Origin: Cryptomeria japonica
Lineage: Eukaryota; Streptophyta; Pinopsida; Cupressales; Cupressaceae
Reading direction: 5' to 3'
NCBI RefSeq assembly: GCF_030272615.1
Contig: NC_081413.1
Location: 336,016,302 to 336,080,301 of the forward strand
DNA: 64,000 bases
In this document: positions 23,071 to 36,893 of the stretch, piece by piece
Layout of the letters: each line of letters opens with the position of its first letter
Numbering within the stretch: position 1 is the stretch's first letter
Position numbers and translations under genes: made by a program
Notes under the pieces: generated by a model
Databases searched by the model: none
The model's input: only the letters and a program-made list of their open reading frames with translations
Told to the model about the DNA's origin: nothing

Positions 23071-24240
23071 GGCTCTCTTTGGATTTGAGTATTAATCATC
23101 TACTTGGAGGTTCATTTTGTTGAAAGGTTGAATTTAAAGTTGGTATGGATTGATTGGTTGATGGTCATGGATACTAGGGGGACTTGGGTGAGGCTAAGAG
23201 ATCTCTTATGTTTAGAGATCATGTGTTGATATGGTTACTCTTTGATTAGATTCCAATAGAAAGATTGAGGAGCCTATACCTAGTTATGAAAGTGAGTTTT
23301 GTATGGACTTGAAGAGAATATCTCCCTTTATTGTAAGCTTGTATTTCTTAGTATTGTGTGCATAGGACAATCTTGTATCCTACTCTTGGTCCACTTGGTA
23401 TGTGAATGATTTGATAGGTGTTTTCTTCCTGAATATCAAATGCATTCTTTAATTTGTATCTTGTATTCTAATATGAGTTATTCTTTTTTAAGGGATTTGT
23501 TAAAAAAGATGCATGAATTTAATGGATTTTTCATTTTTATTGTCATTTATGATCCTAAGCTATGAAACTAGTTCTGAGGACTTATTTAGAGAGCTATATG
23601 AAATAGTATGTGGCTTTGGGAATATTTGCCTTTTTTGTGGTAATGATTGGTTTGTTTGATATACCTTTGGTATGAGATGTTCACACCAAACGTTGCCATG
23701 TTTTCTTCATAATTTTAAAGTTATATGTTGATATTCTTTTAGTTCAAAAATAGTGACAAAAATATTACTTTACACAAATTGGTACCTGTTAGTGTGGTAC
23801 AAGGATATGTTTTGAATTGTAGGTGAACTCTCTTCTTGAAAGATTTTTTAATAGATTGGTAATGTGTAGTGTCTCTCCTAGACTTGCATTTTGATTTGCA
23901 TACTGATAGACTTATTTAGACTTATGATGGTTATTTGGATGGATGTTCATGACTCTTCTGCTATTTTGAGATGGTATATGTGATACTATGACCTAATGTG
24001 GACTCATGATATTTATGATGACTCTTTATGATTGGTTACTTTTATGATTGGTGATGTGAGACATATTATATGATATTAGATTCTTATGGATGTTGATTTG
24101 GTATCTCCTAGATGGATGGATTTATGACTCATGGATTTAAATATCATTATTGTTTATATAGATTATGAGATTAATGATGATACTAACCCTACTTCATGGT
24201 GATGATTCAATGCGTTGTTTTGATATTATATTGTGTGACT
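23071..24240. other. AT-rich stretch, no gene seen
   Basis: T-rich plus-strand sequence with no usable frame or motif on either strand. Confidence 0.4.
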
Positions 24241-25760
24241 GTCTTTGTGAGTAGAGACGATGCCATATCACTCATTGCGAGCGAGATATGTCGCCGTGAT
24301 TATCTATCACTTGTCTATTTTGTAAGGTATATGCATTGAATATGTCATGTTGGCTTTTGATGCAGGTTTGCAGGTACCAGACATCAACTCCACTTGGCTC
24401 CACAGGTCTAAGCGTGTCTTTATCCCAATGGCAAGTTGTCAGAGATGGCATAGTTTCCCTCACACACTCTTGGTCTAAGATGTATACCTTGTTAACTTAT
24501 CTTGATGTTCTTTCTTGGTTGATCTTCCTTTAGGGTCAACTAAGAGATGTGGTGTATTGGTTAAGTCTCTTCTATCTTGTTTCATAGGTCATGAGGTCAA
24601 ATCTCTCTAGCTTCTTATTTTGATCAGCCGTGGCTTGATTATTGGCTTTATTTCATGATTGGATTATTTATTTTAATTAATAATTTAATTTAGTGATTAA
24701 TCTATTTAATTTAATTTATTGATATTTAATTGAGCTTTATTTATTGTTTAAATATTTAATTTGTTTAACTTATTGTTAAGATGACTTTTATTTATTTATT
24801 TTTAATTTAATTATTTATTTGAGTTCTATTTATTGTACTTTATTTTATTTTATTTATTTATTTATTGTTGTTGATATTAATAATGATAATTTTTTATAAT
24901 TCATTATGTGGGAATTATTTAATAAAGTATGGGTCAATAATATTATTATTACCTACTGTCTAATTTTGAGGAAATATTTGTAATTCCCAATTAATTGTCA
25001 TATATGTACTAAGTAATTGAATTTGATTTATTTCTACCTACCTTTATTTTTTATTGTAGAATTTTTCTTTTGGTCGAGAAAACTATAGTCTTAAATTTAA
25101 TTTTTCTATTTATTTTGGCTTGTTGGTTTGTGCACGGGTTAATCATCTGGTAGATCTTTGCAAGAGGAATTTGGATTGCGATTTGGATTTTGGAAGGCTT
25201 GGCATTTTCAGATTTCTTCTTCAATCTTAGTTTTGCGAATTGCGGGTTGGTGGCTATTACTTTTGTGTTTTCTTTCCAGAAAATTTTGTCTTCTCCATGT
25301 CTGAAATTCTTGAATTTGATTTTCTCTTGGAGTTTGATTTGATTGTGGAAATGATCTTCATTAGTGAGTTTGAGTTGCTATGTAAGTTTGGAATGGGGGA
25401 AGTGCAAATTTGGCTTTCTCGGTTCCTTGTGAATTACAGTGTTTTCACTGTGACTGTTATGTGGAAGTGTGGATCTTTCATTTCACTTATCTTACATGTT
25501 TTCGGACCTTGTCTATCTTGTTTGAGTTCCTTCTTGATGTTGGTTACCTTCCTCTCTCTCTCCTTTATGGTTTTGGCTCCCATTTCTCAGTTTTTTATCA
25601 GTGGGAGAGAGATTTTCTTGTGCATCCTTTTACCAGGAAGCATGAGATGAATATGTTGATGGTCTATGATGACATTTTGATGTATCAGACCTCTTGTGTT
25701 GGTATGAGGATCGTTTTATACCCCTGAGTCTTCCTGAGACCCCTCCTAAGTCATATGCCT
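24240..25760 (-). repeat. decayed LTR-like block related to solo LTR at 20469
   Basis: The plus strand near 24362-24420 reads GCAGGTACCAGACATCAACT, CCACTTGGCTCCACAGGTCT, AAGCGTG. The reverse complement of the solo LTR near 21117-21170 reads GCAGGTACATG, TTCACTTGGTTCCACAGG, GCTGAGCGTA. Both are followed by long TTTAATTTATT-type AT runs (24660-25030). This points to a second, inverted and diverged copy. Boundaries are approximate. The frame 25240-25650 within it is hydrophobic, has no known domain and is considered non-coding. Confidence 0.45.
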
Positions 25761-27741
25761 TTGTAATGAATTGATCTTTGCACTTTTACTAGAAACTCCA
25801 TGGAAACACCCAAAAACAACATGCAAACTACCAAAAACACCACCCACCATAAATGCCAGGAACGCCACTTCTTGTACCATATGCTCAGTCAATTTGACTA
25901 GGAGAGTTGAGGTCCTAATTTGCAGATTCAATCATATTGACCAAAAATGCCATCATCTTGACCAAGAACACCATCATACATGCCAGAAACATTACCATAC
26001 CTACCAAGAACTCTACCCTAGGTTTCAAGAATGCTAAGTTGTCTCGGGGGTCTCCGGAAGTCAGTTTTTAGCTTGTTTGAGTGCATCTTTGGTCTGTGTG
26101 AGTACTCCAAAGGCTTGTGCAGTTTGTATTGACATTTTCATAGTTGATTATGATTATTTTTTATCCCTTGTGTTGTTTCATGTTCTCCAGTAAGAAGGTT
26201 CATGCCTTATTGATGAGGTGATTCCTATGCGATTTGACGCTCCGACGAGAAGGAGAATACCTCGTTGTTGAGGGATTGATTTTATGACTCCAGTGGGATG
26301 TTATATGCCTCACTATTGAGGATTTGATGTTATTTGTACCTCTTTTATTATTTTCATCCATGATTGTCTTATGTTGATGTTGCATTTGTGAAGGTCTCCT
26401 TCTTTGAGTTGACCCTTGAGTCCTTGGTGCTCGGTTTGTATTTAGTTGTTGTTGCCGCTATTGTACCTTCTTGAGAATTCATGATGGTGTTATTTGTTCA
26501 TTTAATTTGTATATTTACCCTATGTCCTTGGTTCATGGATGGGGGAGTGGGCTCTTGCATGTGTTGGTTCTAGGTTGAGAGTACTAGACCTTTAGAAAGG
26601 GGGTCTAAACCTAGGAAACCACATGAAGAGTTGATGTTATGATTGAAAATGATAACATAATAATAATTGATTAGAGGGTTGGCTATTAGGAATACATCTA
26701 ATCAAGATAAATAATTTGATATTGTATGCCCCAATTGGACGGACCCAGGGAGATGTTTTTGGGATCCTAGGTTGGGAAGACCATTGGAGCAATATACCCG
26801 ATCTCCCTTGAAATACTCCAAGGTGGAGATGAATGCCACATGAGGTTAGTATGTGATGACACTCTGCCCCACATGTATCCATTGTCCATATGCCTTGTTT
26901 TATTGATTTTCCTTTGGAGGATGATTGCATTGATTTAGCACTTGTTGTACTTCGGTATTGTATCCTTATGTTTGGGTCTCGTGAAGTCATGTTGTATCCT
27001 TTGGTCGATAGGTGTCAGTTTAGGTCTCGAGAGTGAATTGGAACCTTTGTCATAGCCTGCACGGGGGGTGGTTCCACATGGTTAGGTGGTTGATTGCCTT
27101 CTTCCATTTGGATGCTCTCCTGGGTGTTGCGTGCATGGATTAGATTCTTCATGAGATTGCACTAATGGATTCCCATGATTCATGAAAAGAAGACAATGTA
27201 TCATAATGCAATATGCATGTAGAATAGATGATGTATTCTTATATTGTACTAACATGTATTTGAGAAAGAAGTTGTAAATGGACTTGTTGTTAGAATAAGT
27301 ATTGATCTATGGACAATTCATGTTGTAGTAGATGCTTGTAGGAGTTTAAAAGTAATCATGTAAATGCATTGGTTTATTTGTACTTGAGATGTATTACATT
27401 CATGTGATGGATAGTATTATGTTATTAAATTAATGATAGTTAGATGAAATGGATAGCATTGATCTATACTTGAGTAACTAGATGATCATGGATACTAAAG
27501 GTTAAATGATTTGTGTAATATTATGTGTTTGGGACTTTGTATAAGATAATAATGATTATTTGATTATGTAAGAGATTATGCATTCTTGGTGATAGGTTTC
27601 TATATATAAATGTAGAAGGATATGTTGTGGAGGTTAGGAAGAATGCTTCAATGTCTCTTTAATGTATAGAATGATTAATACGTAAAAAGTGCTTATGGAA
27701 TCTATGTGATTGTGAAATGGAGTAAACATGTGATTTTGTGT

Positions 27742-27777
<36 letters not shown>

Positions 27778-29060
27778 TGCTTTGAAGATTGAGTTATGTC
27801 ATGCCTTAGAATGATTGATGGAAAGAATAGAGTAGTTGCATTGAATCTTCACTTGAGTAATTAGGAATTTGATCCTCTTGATAAATGGATATTATGATAG
27901 AATGTTTCTAGGTAGTGTCGTTAAGATACCCTAGGGAATAATTGTGTTGCAAGAGTATATTTGAAATATGATTGTGATAGAAAGTTTATTCCACTTGCAT
28001 AGAATGTGTTTACAATGTTCTTTTTTATGTTACATGTGTTGTTGCAATTGGATAATGTTGTATCGATGTATGTTAACGTTGGAATAATGTAATGGATGTT
28101 TAAAAAAAAAATTGTTAGTAGTTTTTTAGTTTATTTCTCTAGGGTATTTTGGTGGGAATTACATAATGAGAGATGTTTTATGGATATCATTATATGGCTC
28201 TTTAGCACTATATAATAGAGTACTTAACCACATCCTTATGTGAAGTATTATAGGCATACTTGGTATGACTTAATCTACTTTCATATTTGACATTGACCAT
28301 GCAATGGGAATTTTTGTATATATATATATCTTAGTTTACAAGGTACTAATTTCATAAGGATTTTGCATGATTCATTTGTTTGAGATCTTCAAGTTATGTA
28401 GGTTGTGGATTGGCTACCCATTTTCTTGGACTAGGATGACTCGTATGTGGATTGTTTATATCCACGTCTTTTTATTGGTGTTCTAAATTCAATTAGTTGG
28501 CCTTAATTGTTATCATCTGTGCATCAGTATGTTGCATTTGAGATAGAAGGATATGTAAGAAAATATTTGATTGCATTTTGGGTTGATATGATGATGGCAT
28601 GAAGAATCATCTATGATGGTTTTTTAATCCTATTTTTTGAGGTATGGTTAGATTGAATGAGCTATCACCTTGTTGTGGTTGATATTACAAATTGGCATGA
28701 GTAAAGCAACTACTCAAAGCCTTTGTTATCATTTGAATTTAATTCTTATGTTTACATATATATATTGATGTAGAATTCAATAAAAATTGGTATACTTCAC
28801 CTTGGCATGATGCTTTTTTCTTCCATAAGTGGCATGTCAGAGGATGTTACGAGTTCTTTCTTGATTGTGGTTACCTTGGCTGCTATCACAAGTATCTAGT
28901 TGGAGCATAAAAGAAGGTTGCAAAATTAATTAGTAAATGTGTGGCTAAGGGATGTATTTCCCTTGTTTGTGAAAGAATCCCACGGGCTATTATTATAATT
29001 TTAATATTATTTATGTTTCCTTATTTTTATAATTGCAATGTATAATATCAAGTGGGAGAA
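25761..29060. other. decayed LTR and AT-rich DNA, no gene recognised
   Basis: A block at 26640-26880 (GATAACA, TGCCCC, GGGAAGACC, TGTGATGACAC) loosely follows the phrase order of the LTR blocks at 1670-2000 and 8641-8960, so it may be a further diverged member. A TA microsatellite lies inside. No protein motif is seen. Confidence 0.4.
27744..27774. repeat. TA microsatellite
   Basis: An uninterrupted run of about 15 TA units. Confidence 0.92.
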
Positions 29061-30000
29061 TGTTATGATAAGGTGACATTTACCTTGCAAAATTTATGTC
29101 ATTTTCATGTATCGTCGTGTTCCTTGGAAGGTGTATTTGGATGCTTAAGGACATGCTGGAAAAATACTTTGTAACTATTTATTTATTATATGTAATTACA
29201 CATATAAGATGGGCACGGTCAGTGGTGATCGGGATAAGAGATTCTGGCAAAATGTTCTACCTAGGCATCCATTTTGGTGATGGAGCCACTTGGATTTGCA
29301 TATCATTTCATGTCATTTGCATGTTATCCGTAGTGGGGTATCAATAGTCTTGTCAATTATTGGATCCATTGAGAATAATGTAGCCCTTGGAGTTAACTAA
29401 TTCTAATTGGATATGGGTTGAGAATCCATGTGGAGCCCATGTTATAGTTTATTATGTTTTACTATCTTTACAAGTTGACCACTAGAGAGGGTATATGGTT
29501 TTGATGTGGTTTTTGTCTCTTGTTTTAAGATATACATTAGTATTTTGACCCCAAATTTCTCGTAAATTGGCATATTCAAATAGTAGTGCAGTATCATTGT
29601 TTGTGGGTAATGAAGTGTTGTCAAATTGATGATACAAAAGGAGTGATGAAAGCAGTTGTATTGTAGTCTCATATATTTGAATATAATAAATACTTGGCCT
29701 CTCTTCTTGGTGGATTTTTTTTCTCGCAAGTGTTTCTCCACACATATCCTATGTTGTGATATTTTTGTGTGTTGTGTAGTGCCACTCATTTCTATCTTAT
29801 GGTGATACAATCTTTGATTTATCTAGTTTTTACATTCATATAAGCTTTATTAATCATGCTAAAGTGCTTGATTTAAGCATGAAAAAGAAGATGTATATCT
29901 ATATGGCTTTTCCATATCAAGGCAACTTAATTTCATTTTTGTATACAATCAAATATTTTCATAGTGTGTGCTCTAAGCTTTGTATCTTAACCAATCTAAT
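29061..30000 (+). mobile_element. possible 3' LTR start of a plus-strand LTR element
   Basis: AAGTGGGAGAA immediately before TGTTATGATAAGG looks like the purine tract plus LTR start of plant copia elements. The right end was not found and 30000 is arbitrary. No matching 5' LTR or coding sequence was recognised upstream. Confidence 0.35.
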
Positions 30001-30299
30001 ATTGGGTTAAAGATCACTATATTGTTCCAACCATATTTTCCTCTTTTCTCAACATGGTCAACATCACAATAGAAAAGAAAATGGTAAAATGTTGATCCAA
30101 ATACTAAGTGCCAATACAATTGACAAGAATTCTCATAATGTGAATATCATCACAGATCATAGTCAAGCATAAGGGCAACAAAATATCAGCATTATTGATA
30201 CCATACTTACATATCTCTAAAAATATACTGGGAAGGTTTCATTCAACATCAAAATCCATAAACCATAATGATGAACTCCTTAATTTGCAATGTGATAAA

Positions 30300-33200
30300 C
30301 CACTTTGTTGGCCTCTTTATAGGTCTATATAATATTTTTTCTCTTGCTAGAAATAATCAATGGATTCCTTAATCAAACCTTCAATAGTCCAACTAATTTG
30401 ATATTTCTTATTTAATAAATTTAGGATGTTCGTTGAATCACCATATAGAATTAGGAACTAAACTCCAATATGTTTAGTCATATTGAGGGAATTATAGGTT
30501 CTTATAGCTTCAATAAAATGATTGGTTTGATATTGGGATTGATTTTTAAAAGCTACAAAAAACCCTCATGTAGTACGCTTCCCCCACCAACAAGGCTCAG
30601 GTTTCCTTTGGATGCAGTATTGAACATCAACATAAATTAGTTAAGAGGAGGAAGGAACTGATTCATATTTTGACTTTGAGATTTACCACCTTGGATAGAA
30701 GATATATCAAATTCTAACTTCCATGTTGAGGCCACCTCCATCTCCACCTTAGAGAACCCCTCCTTAGAATTAGAGGAGACCTACTCCTTAATAGCTAGTA
30801 AGAAATTATCCTTTATGGAAAAGACTAATTTTAACACTTTTCCATTGTTAGAACTCTACTCCCAAATATTATGTTGTTCCTTCTATTATCCCTACATAAT
30901 GTGAGGTAAATAAATGCCCTAAAAAAGTTGTAAATTTTTGAAAGGGATATGGCCATTATTAAATTAACCCTTGAAAACTAGCAAAGAAAACCCAACTTCA
31001 CTTAAAGTCAAACAACAAAAAGCCTTAAACCTCTAAAGAAATGGGGGAAATCTACTATCAAATTAAGATAAACTTGTCAATTAATTCATATATACACCTA
31101 TTAGGCATAGAAAAACCCCTTTTAGATAAATTTGCAAGCATCAAGATCTTCTTATGAGAAATCAACCAGACAAAAATGTGAATTTTTAGAAGTAGGAAGG
31201 GATGTCATAGCTTTGACCAAAGAGGAGAAGGGCTTTGACTAGCTAACAAAGTGAAAGTTGAAGCAACCAAAAAGGAATGTGGCAACTGCATCCCAAACCA
31301 ATTAATCTATATTATTAAGCTTGAGGAATATAACACTTGATTGTAACAAGATATCTAATCTAAGCAAGGCATAAATATAGGAGAAGTAAAGCCCATGCGT
31401 TAATATAACTTTCAACTTTGTTTCCAAAATCAATTTTACATAGGTCAATAATGAAAGTTATATGTTCATCTTCAATTAAAGGAGAATTTAGCAACCAAGT
31501 ATCCTCCTAAAATTTTGTGTTTCTACAATTACCAAGTTTTCAATTAGTTCTATTGTTGAGGATAAATCTATTAGAAATCATACTTTATAAAATGGTAGAT
31601 CCATGAGGTACCTCATTACTAGTTGAAATGTCTCTATTTTTTCACTTGGGTACTTTTAGAAATAATGAAAATCCATTACTTCTCTTCATTTAGCATCTTC
31701 AAGAAATTTTGGCATCTACCACAATGTGAAAAAATATTTAATTCTCCTTAAACTTAACCCACCTTTACTTTTGGGTAGACAAATTGAATCTCGAGCCATG
31801 AGAAGGATACAAGTTCTCTCTTTTGAACCAAACCATATAAATGTTCTCTAAATACTTTTCACCTTATCAACAAATTTGGCAAAAAATTCGAGAAAACATG
31901 GGCTATCAAACAAAATATTTTATATAGAGGCCTTAATAAACTAAACCTTACCAACTTTCATAAAGAGAGAACCTTTCTACCAAACAAGTTTCCATTGAAA
32001 CCAATCCAATAGTCCATTCCAAAAGGAATTACAGAAAAACACCTTGAATAGAGGAAAACTCATCTAATAAGAAGAGAACCAATTTGACAATCTACAAAAT
32101 TTAAAATTTTCCATTGACTCACTAGAGGATTATTGAGGAAGATGGAGGTGCACTTAGGTAAGTTTATTATAGTAACAAATCTTTCTTATGATTGGAAATA
32201 ATTTGTAACTTATTAGCTTTAGAAGCCAAGGCTTCACCTATGATAATGGTAGGCTTATCACCTTGAGAAGGAAAAACAAGATGTTGTAGGTTTAACATCT
32301 TGATTCTAAATATAGATATCTTATTCTAGAGACCTTTTCCCAAGGATTTTTCCATAAACTAGAATAGAGTTAGAAGGCTCCCTTGATGGATTTATCTATA
32401 TCCTTTAAAGAAACCTAAAGGGATTCTATTAATGATGATTGAGAACTTCATAGGAGAGAAAAATTTCAAAATAAGTTTTAATAAACACCCCCCCCCCCCC
32501 TCTCACCCCCACCCACACAAAAAAAGAGAGACGGAAAAACAAATTCAATGACTTTAGTAAGAAAATCTCAAGAAACATGGTCATATGTATATATCAAGTT
32601 CAACTTCAAAATAAACAAGTCTTTTTGAAATCAACATCCAACCAATGGAGCACTTCACGACTGAAGATGATGAAATCATAAATTTACCTTCCATATACAA
32701 ATTTGCTTTGCTATTGGAATTCAACTTAGGGAGAAATTGTTACACTCTAAAAGTGATGACTCTAGAAAAAAGTTATACACCAAATTGTAAAGGCTTATAG
32801 GTCAAAACTGAGAAAACATGGCAACACCAACCTTCTCAAGAATATGTACAACATAAGTAGAATCAACTTCCTTTAACAACCTTCCATTGAACTAGAAAAA
32901 AACATTAGTGGCCTCAACAAAATTAGTAGCAACAATCTCTCAAAATATTTGGAAGATTAAATGGGGGAAACCATTAATTATAGGAGCATTATTTCCCTCA
33001 AATACAAAGATAGTTGATTTTACATCTTCCATTTATAAAGAATTTAGAAAGTCTAAGTTATCCTAAACATTAATGATATTATAGTTAGGATCCAAGAAAT
33101 CTTGCTAAAAAACAAAGTTTAACACATTGTTGATAAAAAGCATATTGCAAGAGAAATCAACATCTTTAATCCTTATGGAATATTCATCCTAGATACATCT

Positions 33201-33960
33201 ATCATCCATCAAAAATTTCTTAACTATGTTATAAGTGAATATTCTTTATAATAGTCATGTGGAATTTTTTGGTATTCATATCACCCTGCTTAAACCACAC
33301 CTCCCTTGATATCTATCTCCAAAATCCCTCTTCTTTAGCTAATAGAGAATGGAGATCACACAATATATGTCTTCCCTTAAACACTAATTCTTGATTCGTA
33401 TATCCAAATTCTATATATATTTCTACATATTATCTCACTAGGATGCCAGTTTAGATTTTTTTAAATGTTGTCAAAAGATATCTTATTTTATTTTCTAACA
33501 TTAATTTTGACATCATTGAGCTTCTTGGCAATCCAAAACATAGTTGAACAATCCAATTCAATGCTCCACCACTCCATAATTATTTCTTTCAAGTATGGGT
33601 GATGAGTCCACAATTTTTCAAAGTGAAAATGAATTCCTCTTCTTTTCCCCAACTTTTCAACATATACAACAATCAAAGAATGATCTAAATCAATCCTAGT
33701 TAAAGTATAATACAAGTTTAACCAATCAGGAGAAATAGGGGCACAATAAAATCTTACTAAGATCATAAAAGAGTCAATAATTCAGTTTGACCAAGTGAAG
33801 TTCGCACCCATGAGCTCTAAATCCATCAAAGCATTTTGATATATGAATTCAAGGGCCTCCCTACTTTCTGTCAAAGTTTTATATTCCCCTTTCTTCTCAC
33901 TTCAATTTAAGGGAGAATTGAAATCCCCATAATCATCCATTGCATATTTGTGTGGATTAT
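30300..33960 (-). pseudogene. L1-type LINE ORF2 remnant
   Basis: Reading the minus strand through many stops gives an ordered series of L1 motifs. The endonuclease end is GDFNSPLN (about 33904-33933). Next is RIDLDHSLIVV with HFHFEKLWTHHPYLKEIIME in the open piece 33488-33766. Then EEGFWR and WFKQGDMNTKKFH (about 33255-33345), the G-D-x-N-T block. The RT start has GRLLKEVDSTYVV and FSQFxPISLYN (about 32760-32870), followed by VYGR and SREVLHWL (about 32640-32700). Near 31750 YPKVKVGLSLRRIKYF matches the C-terminal PK-x-x-GGLGL block. The product would nick DNA and reverse transcribe its own RNA. This copy is long dead. The ends are approximate and no target duplication was found. Confidence 0.8.
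32487..32500. repeat. poly-C run
   Basis: About a dozen C residues, then CTCTCACCCCCACCC, inside the LINE remnant. It is a likely replication or sequencing slip site. Confidence 0.8.
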
Positions 33961-34293
33961 TCTTATTTGTTGTTATTTTCATGTTACTCTTCATTTATGT
34001 TATATGATCTATCATATGTACTATAATTAAAACCAATTGCTACATGTTAATGTTTATATTACATTATTTAACCAGTTAATCAACATGTTCATTGCATATA
34101 GTATCAAGGAAATAATATTTTCCCGAACATGGTAATAAGATGGTGATGAGGCCCTCAATGGCCAAACAAACATATGCAAGTATGTAGACTACTAGAGTGA
34201 CATCTACTATTGCGGTGGAATCCAAGAGCACAAGCACATAATGGTGTAAGGAAATAAGTACCATGTGAATAAGGAGGACAAGGTAACATGTAG
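33961..34293. other. no gene seen between LINE and tandem repeat
   Basis: AT-rich sequence with no motif. The minus frame 34076-34327 has no known domain. Confidence 0.4.
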
Positions 34294-34525
34294 AGGAAGG
34301 CATGATGCCCCTAGTATTTAGAAACATATGATAAAAAATGTTCCAGGGAATGATGCTCTAATGTAAGAATGCACCGAATATAGAGGGAAAGCATGAATCC
34401 CCAAATGTAAGGATGTAATTGTGAAGATGCAAAGTATATAGAAGGAAGGCATGAAGCTCCATAATATGAGAATGAAACCATAAAGTTCAAAGTATAAAGA
34501 GGGAAGGGATGATTCTATACAATGA
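34294..34525. repeat. degenerate ~59-base tandem repeat, left part
   Basis: Units start GGAAGGCATGATGCC, GGGAAAGCATGAATCCC, GGAAGGCATGAAGCTCC and GGAAGGGATGATTC. They carry AATGTAAGGATG-like and CAAAGTATATAGA-like words. The array resumes at 47207 after the copia element, which interrupts the fourth unit. Confidence 0.7.
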
Positions 34526-35871
34526 TGTTGGCAACAAGGCAGCAAACTGAGAGGGGGGTGAATCAGTTTGCACAAAAACTTTACTCAACTTAAACACCAA
34601 TTCAAATCTGATAATTAACAATGAAAGCATAAATCAACACCGCATCAATAACACACATAACACCAAGATTTTTGATGTGGAAAACCCGGTTAAGGGAAAA
34701 CCCATGATGGGAACCTACCCACAATATGATGATACCCTGTTAGAAGTATATGGAATATTACAATGGGGAATGCACATGTATTTAGGAACATTGCCTAGAG
34801 CTCACTACTCAAACACAATAACAAAGAGGGATACAACCCTTGGGAAGACTCACTGTCTTACAAAAAGATTCGGATTACATCCAGAAGATCATGAACTAAT
34901 AGAATAACATCTCCTCATGTCTAGTTACAGTTCTGGTTAAGCTCATATATTGATCTGCTACACTTCTTCTCTACTATGGAAATATTAAAGCATTATTCAC
35001 TCATTACACACACTCACTAATATCGCAGGCACATCCACAACAAGACATTACATCAATTTATACATATCATCAACCTATATTTCAAGGCTGGCTAAACCCA
35101 CAACACAAATTATAAAATATAATCATACATGCTACAATATTACATGCTAACCAAAACAATGTTGGCTAAGACATAGTTTGGACCCAAATCAACTCCTTGA
35201 ACATGAAACACCTCCAAGAATTACACCTCGAACATTCGCAACACGCTACAATCAACATGTCGAACAAGAACATGAAGAACACCACCAGAATAAGGAAAAT
35301 CATCAATAACACACACAACGATCAATGTGGACCATCAACATAAATAGGGCACAATCTAGAAACATCCACAAGCAACATGAATTACCACAACAACAATCAC
35401 AACATCACCACTTACTAGAATCTCCATCAGCATTATATCAAACCTTAAGAACACTAACTGAATTGACTATCAAACTGAAAGATTCACTTGTAGACCTCCA
35501 AATCATGAACCATCTAAATTGAGAACACACCAGAACGTCTCAAACACACTACCAAATCCGTAAACCAAGATATTGTAATTCTGGAGCAATGCGAAGAAAA
35601 ATCCAGAACATTGATCAACACTAAACAACTGAAAAACCAACCTCAATACTAGACCTCATAACCTGAACAAATCACCATGCGGACCACTAAAAATTTTGTT
35701 GAATCAACTAGAGATACTTATCACAAAACCCTTTAATCCGCAACAACTCATCTGCAATGCATTGGCCAAACAAACTTACTCAATTTGACTGCAACATTAA
35801 AACACATAGAGGAATATGTTGAGATCAATGACAACAACACATTCCAACAAACTTCTCAATAATATCCAACA
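34526..35871 (-). repeat. 3' LTR of the copia element
   Basis: This 1346-base LTR is a direct repeat of 45905-47206 and ends AATATCCAACA on the plus strand. It carries a segment of about 50 bases near 35385-35435 that is absent from the other LTR. Short ORFs inside (34677-34907, 35325-35522) fall in the repeat and are not genes. Confidence 0.92.
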
Positions 35872-35885
35872 ATCTCCCCCTTTGG
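35872..35885 (-). other. polypurine tract of the copia element
   Basis: Minus strand CCAAAGGGGGAGAT lies directly before the LTR start TGTTGG. This is the classical copia plus-strand primer. Confidence 0.9.
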
Positions 35886-36214
35886 CATTGATGGCAACAT
35901 ATGAATGTGAAAAAAAATCAAAGCAAAGAAAGAAAACAACTACCAACAATCTCCCCTTACAATATAAATGTTCTCTCTCCCCCTTAGGATATTACACAAT
36001 TTTTCACATGACTCTCTCTCCCTTTGACATCAATGCGAAAGGCACATACTACACAAATCTCTTAACAACATCCACAGTTGAAGATAAAACCCAACAAATT
36101 TGAACCTCTAAACCACAACACTGACTACTCCCCCTGAGTAGCAGCCACCACACATCAATCCGGAAGACAAGATATCTCTATGAAATCCACCAAACCAATG
36201 CAACTAAATGCATC

Positions 36215-36770
36215 TTAGTTCTCGCCAGGAGGGGCAATTATCCCTAGCTTCTCTTTGAGATACTCAAAAGTATCTTTAGGCAAAGGCTTCGAGAAGATAT
36301 CTGCAATTCGCTCCTTTTTAGACACATAATCCAACCTGACTTCCTTCTCATTCACCTTCTCTCTCAAGAAATGAAACTTGATTGATATATGCTTAGTCTT
36401 GGAATGCAATACCCAATTCTTATAAATATTGATAGCACTTCAATTATCAAAATATATAGAAATAGGCACATCATAAACAACTCTGATATCCTTTAACATC
36501 TCCTTCATCCAAATTACCTGAGTATAGTTGCTAGGAGCAACAATGTATTCAGCCTCTGCAGTAGATAAAGAAATAGCATTTTTCTTCTTACTCATCAAAA
36601 GAAACCAATCTCTTTCCTAAGACAAATGCACCACAACTAGTACTCTTTCGGTCATCAACATCACCTGCCCAATCAACATTAATAAAAACACTCAAAGTAA
36701 AATCATCATCTTTAGGATACCACAAACCAAAATCAACTATCCCTTTCAAATATCTAAAAATCCTCTTCAC
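36215..36770 (-). pseudogene. copia RNase H
   Basis: The piece 36588-36770 has MKRIFRYLKGIVDFGLWYPK and FINVDWAGDVDDRKSTSCGA (relatives have D-[AS]-D-W-A-G-D). The piece 36215-36409 has the end HSKTKHISIKFHFLREKV, VSKKERIADIFSKPLPKDTF and EYLKEKLGI before the stop. The sequence between them (AEAEY-like region near 36540-36580) is broken by stops and a frameshift. It is the last domain of the copia polyprotein, ending about 340 bases before the polypurine tract. Confidence 0.9.
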
Positions 36771-36893
36771 AGCTAAAACATGAGATTCATTAGGATCATC
36801 TTAAAATCTAGCAACAAGACATACAACATTCATTATATCTGACCTAGTCTGAGTCAAATATAGCAGTCCACCAATCATAGACCTGAATCTAGT

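Noticed and set aside
25240-25650. hydrophobic 136-residue frame that could suggest a membrane protein
   Set aside because: It lies in an LTR-like T-rich block. The Phe/Leu richness follows base composition and no conserved motif is seen.
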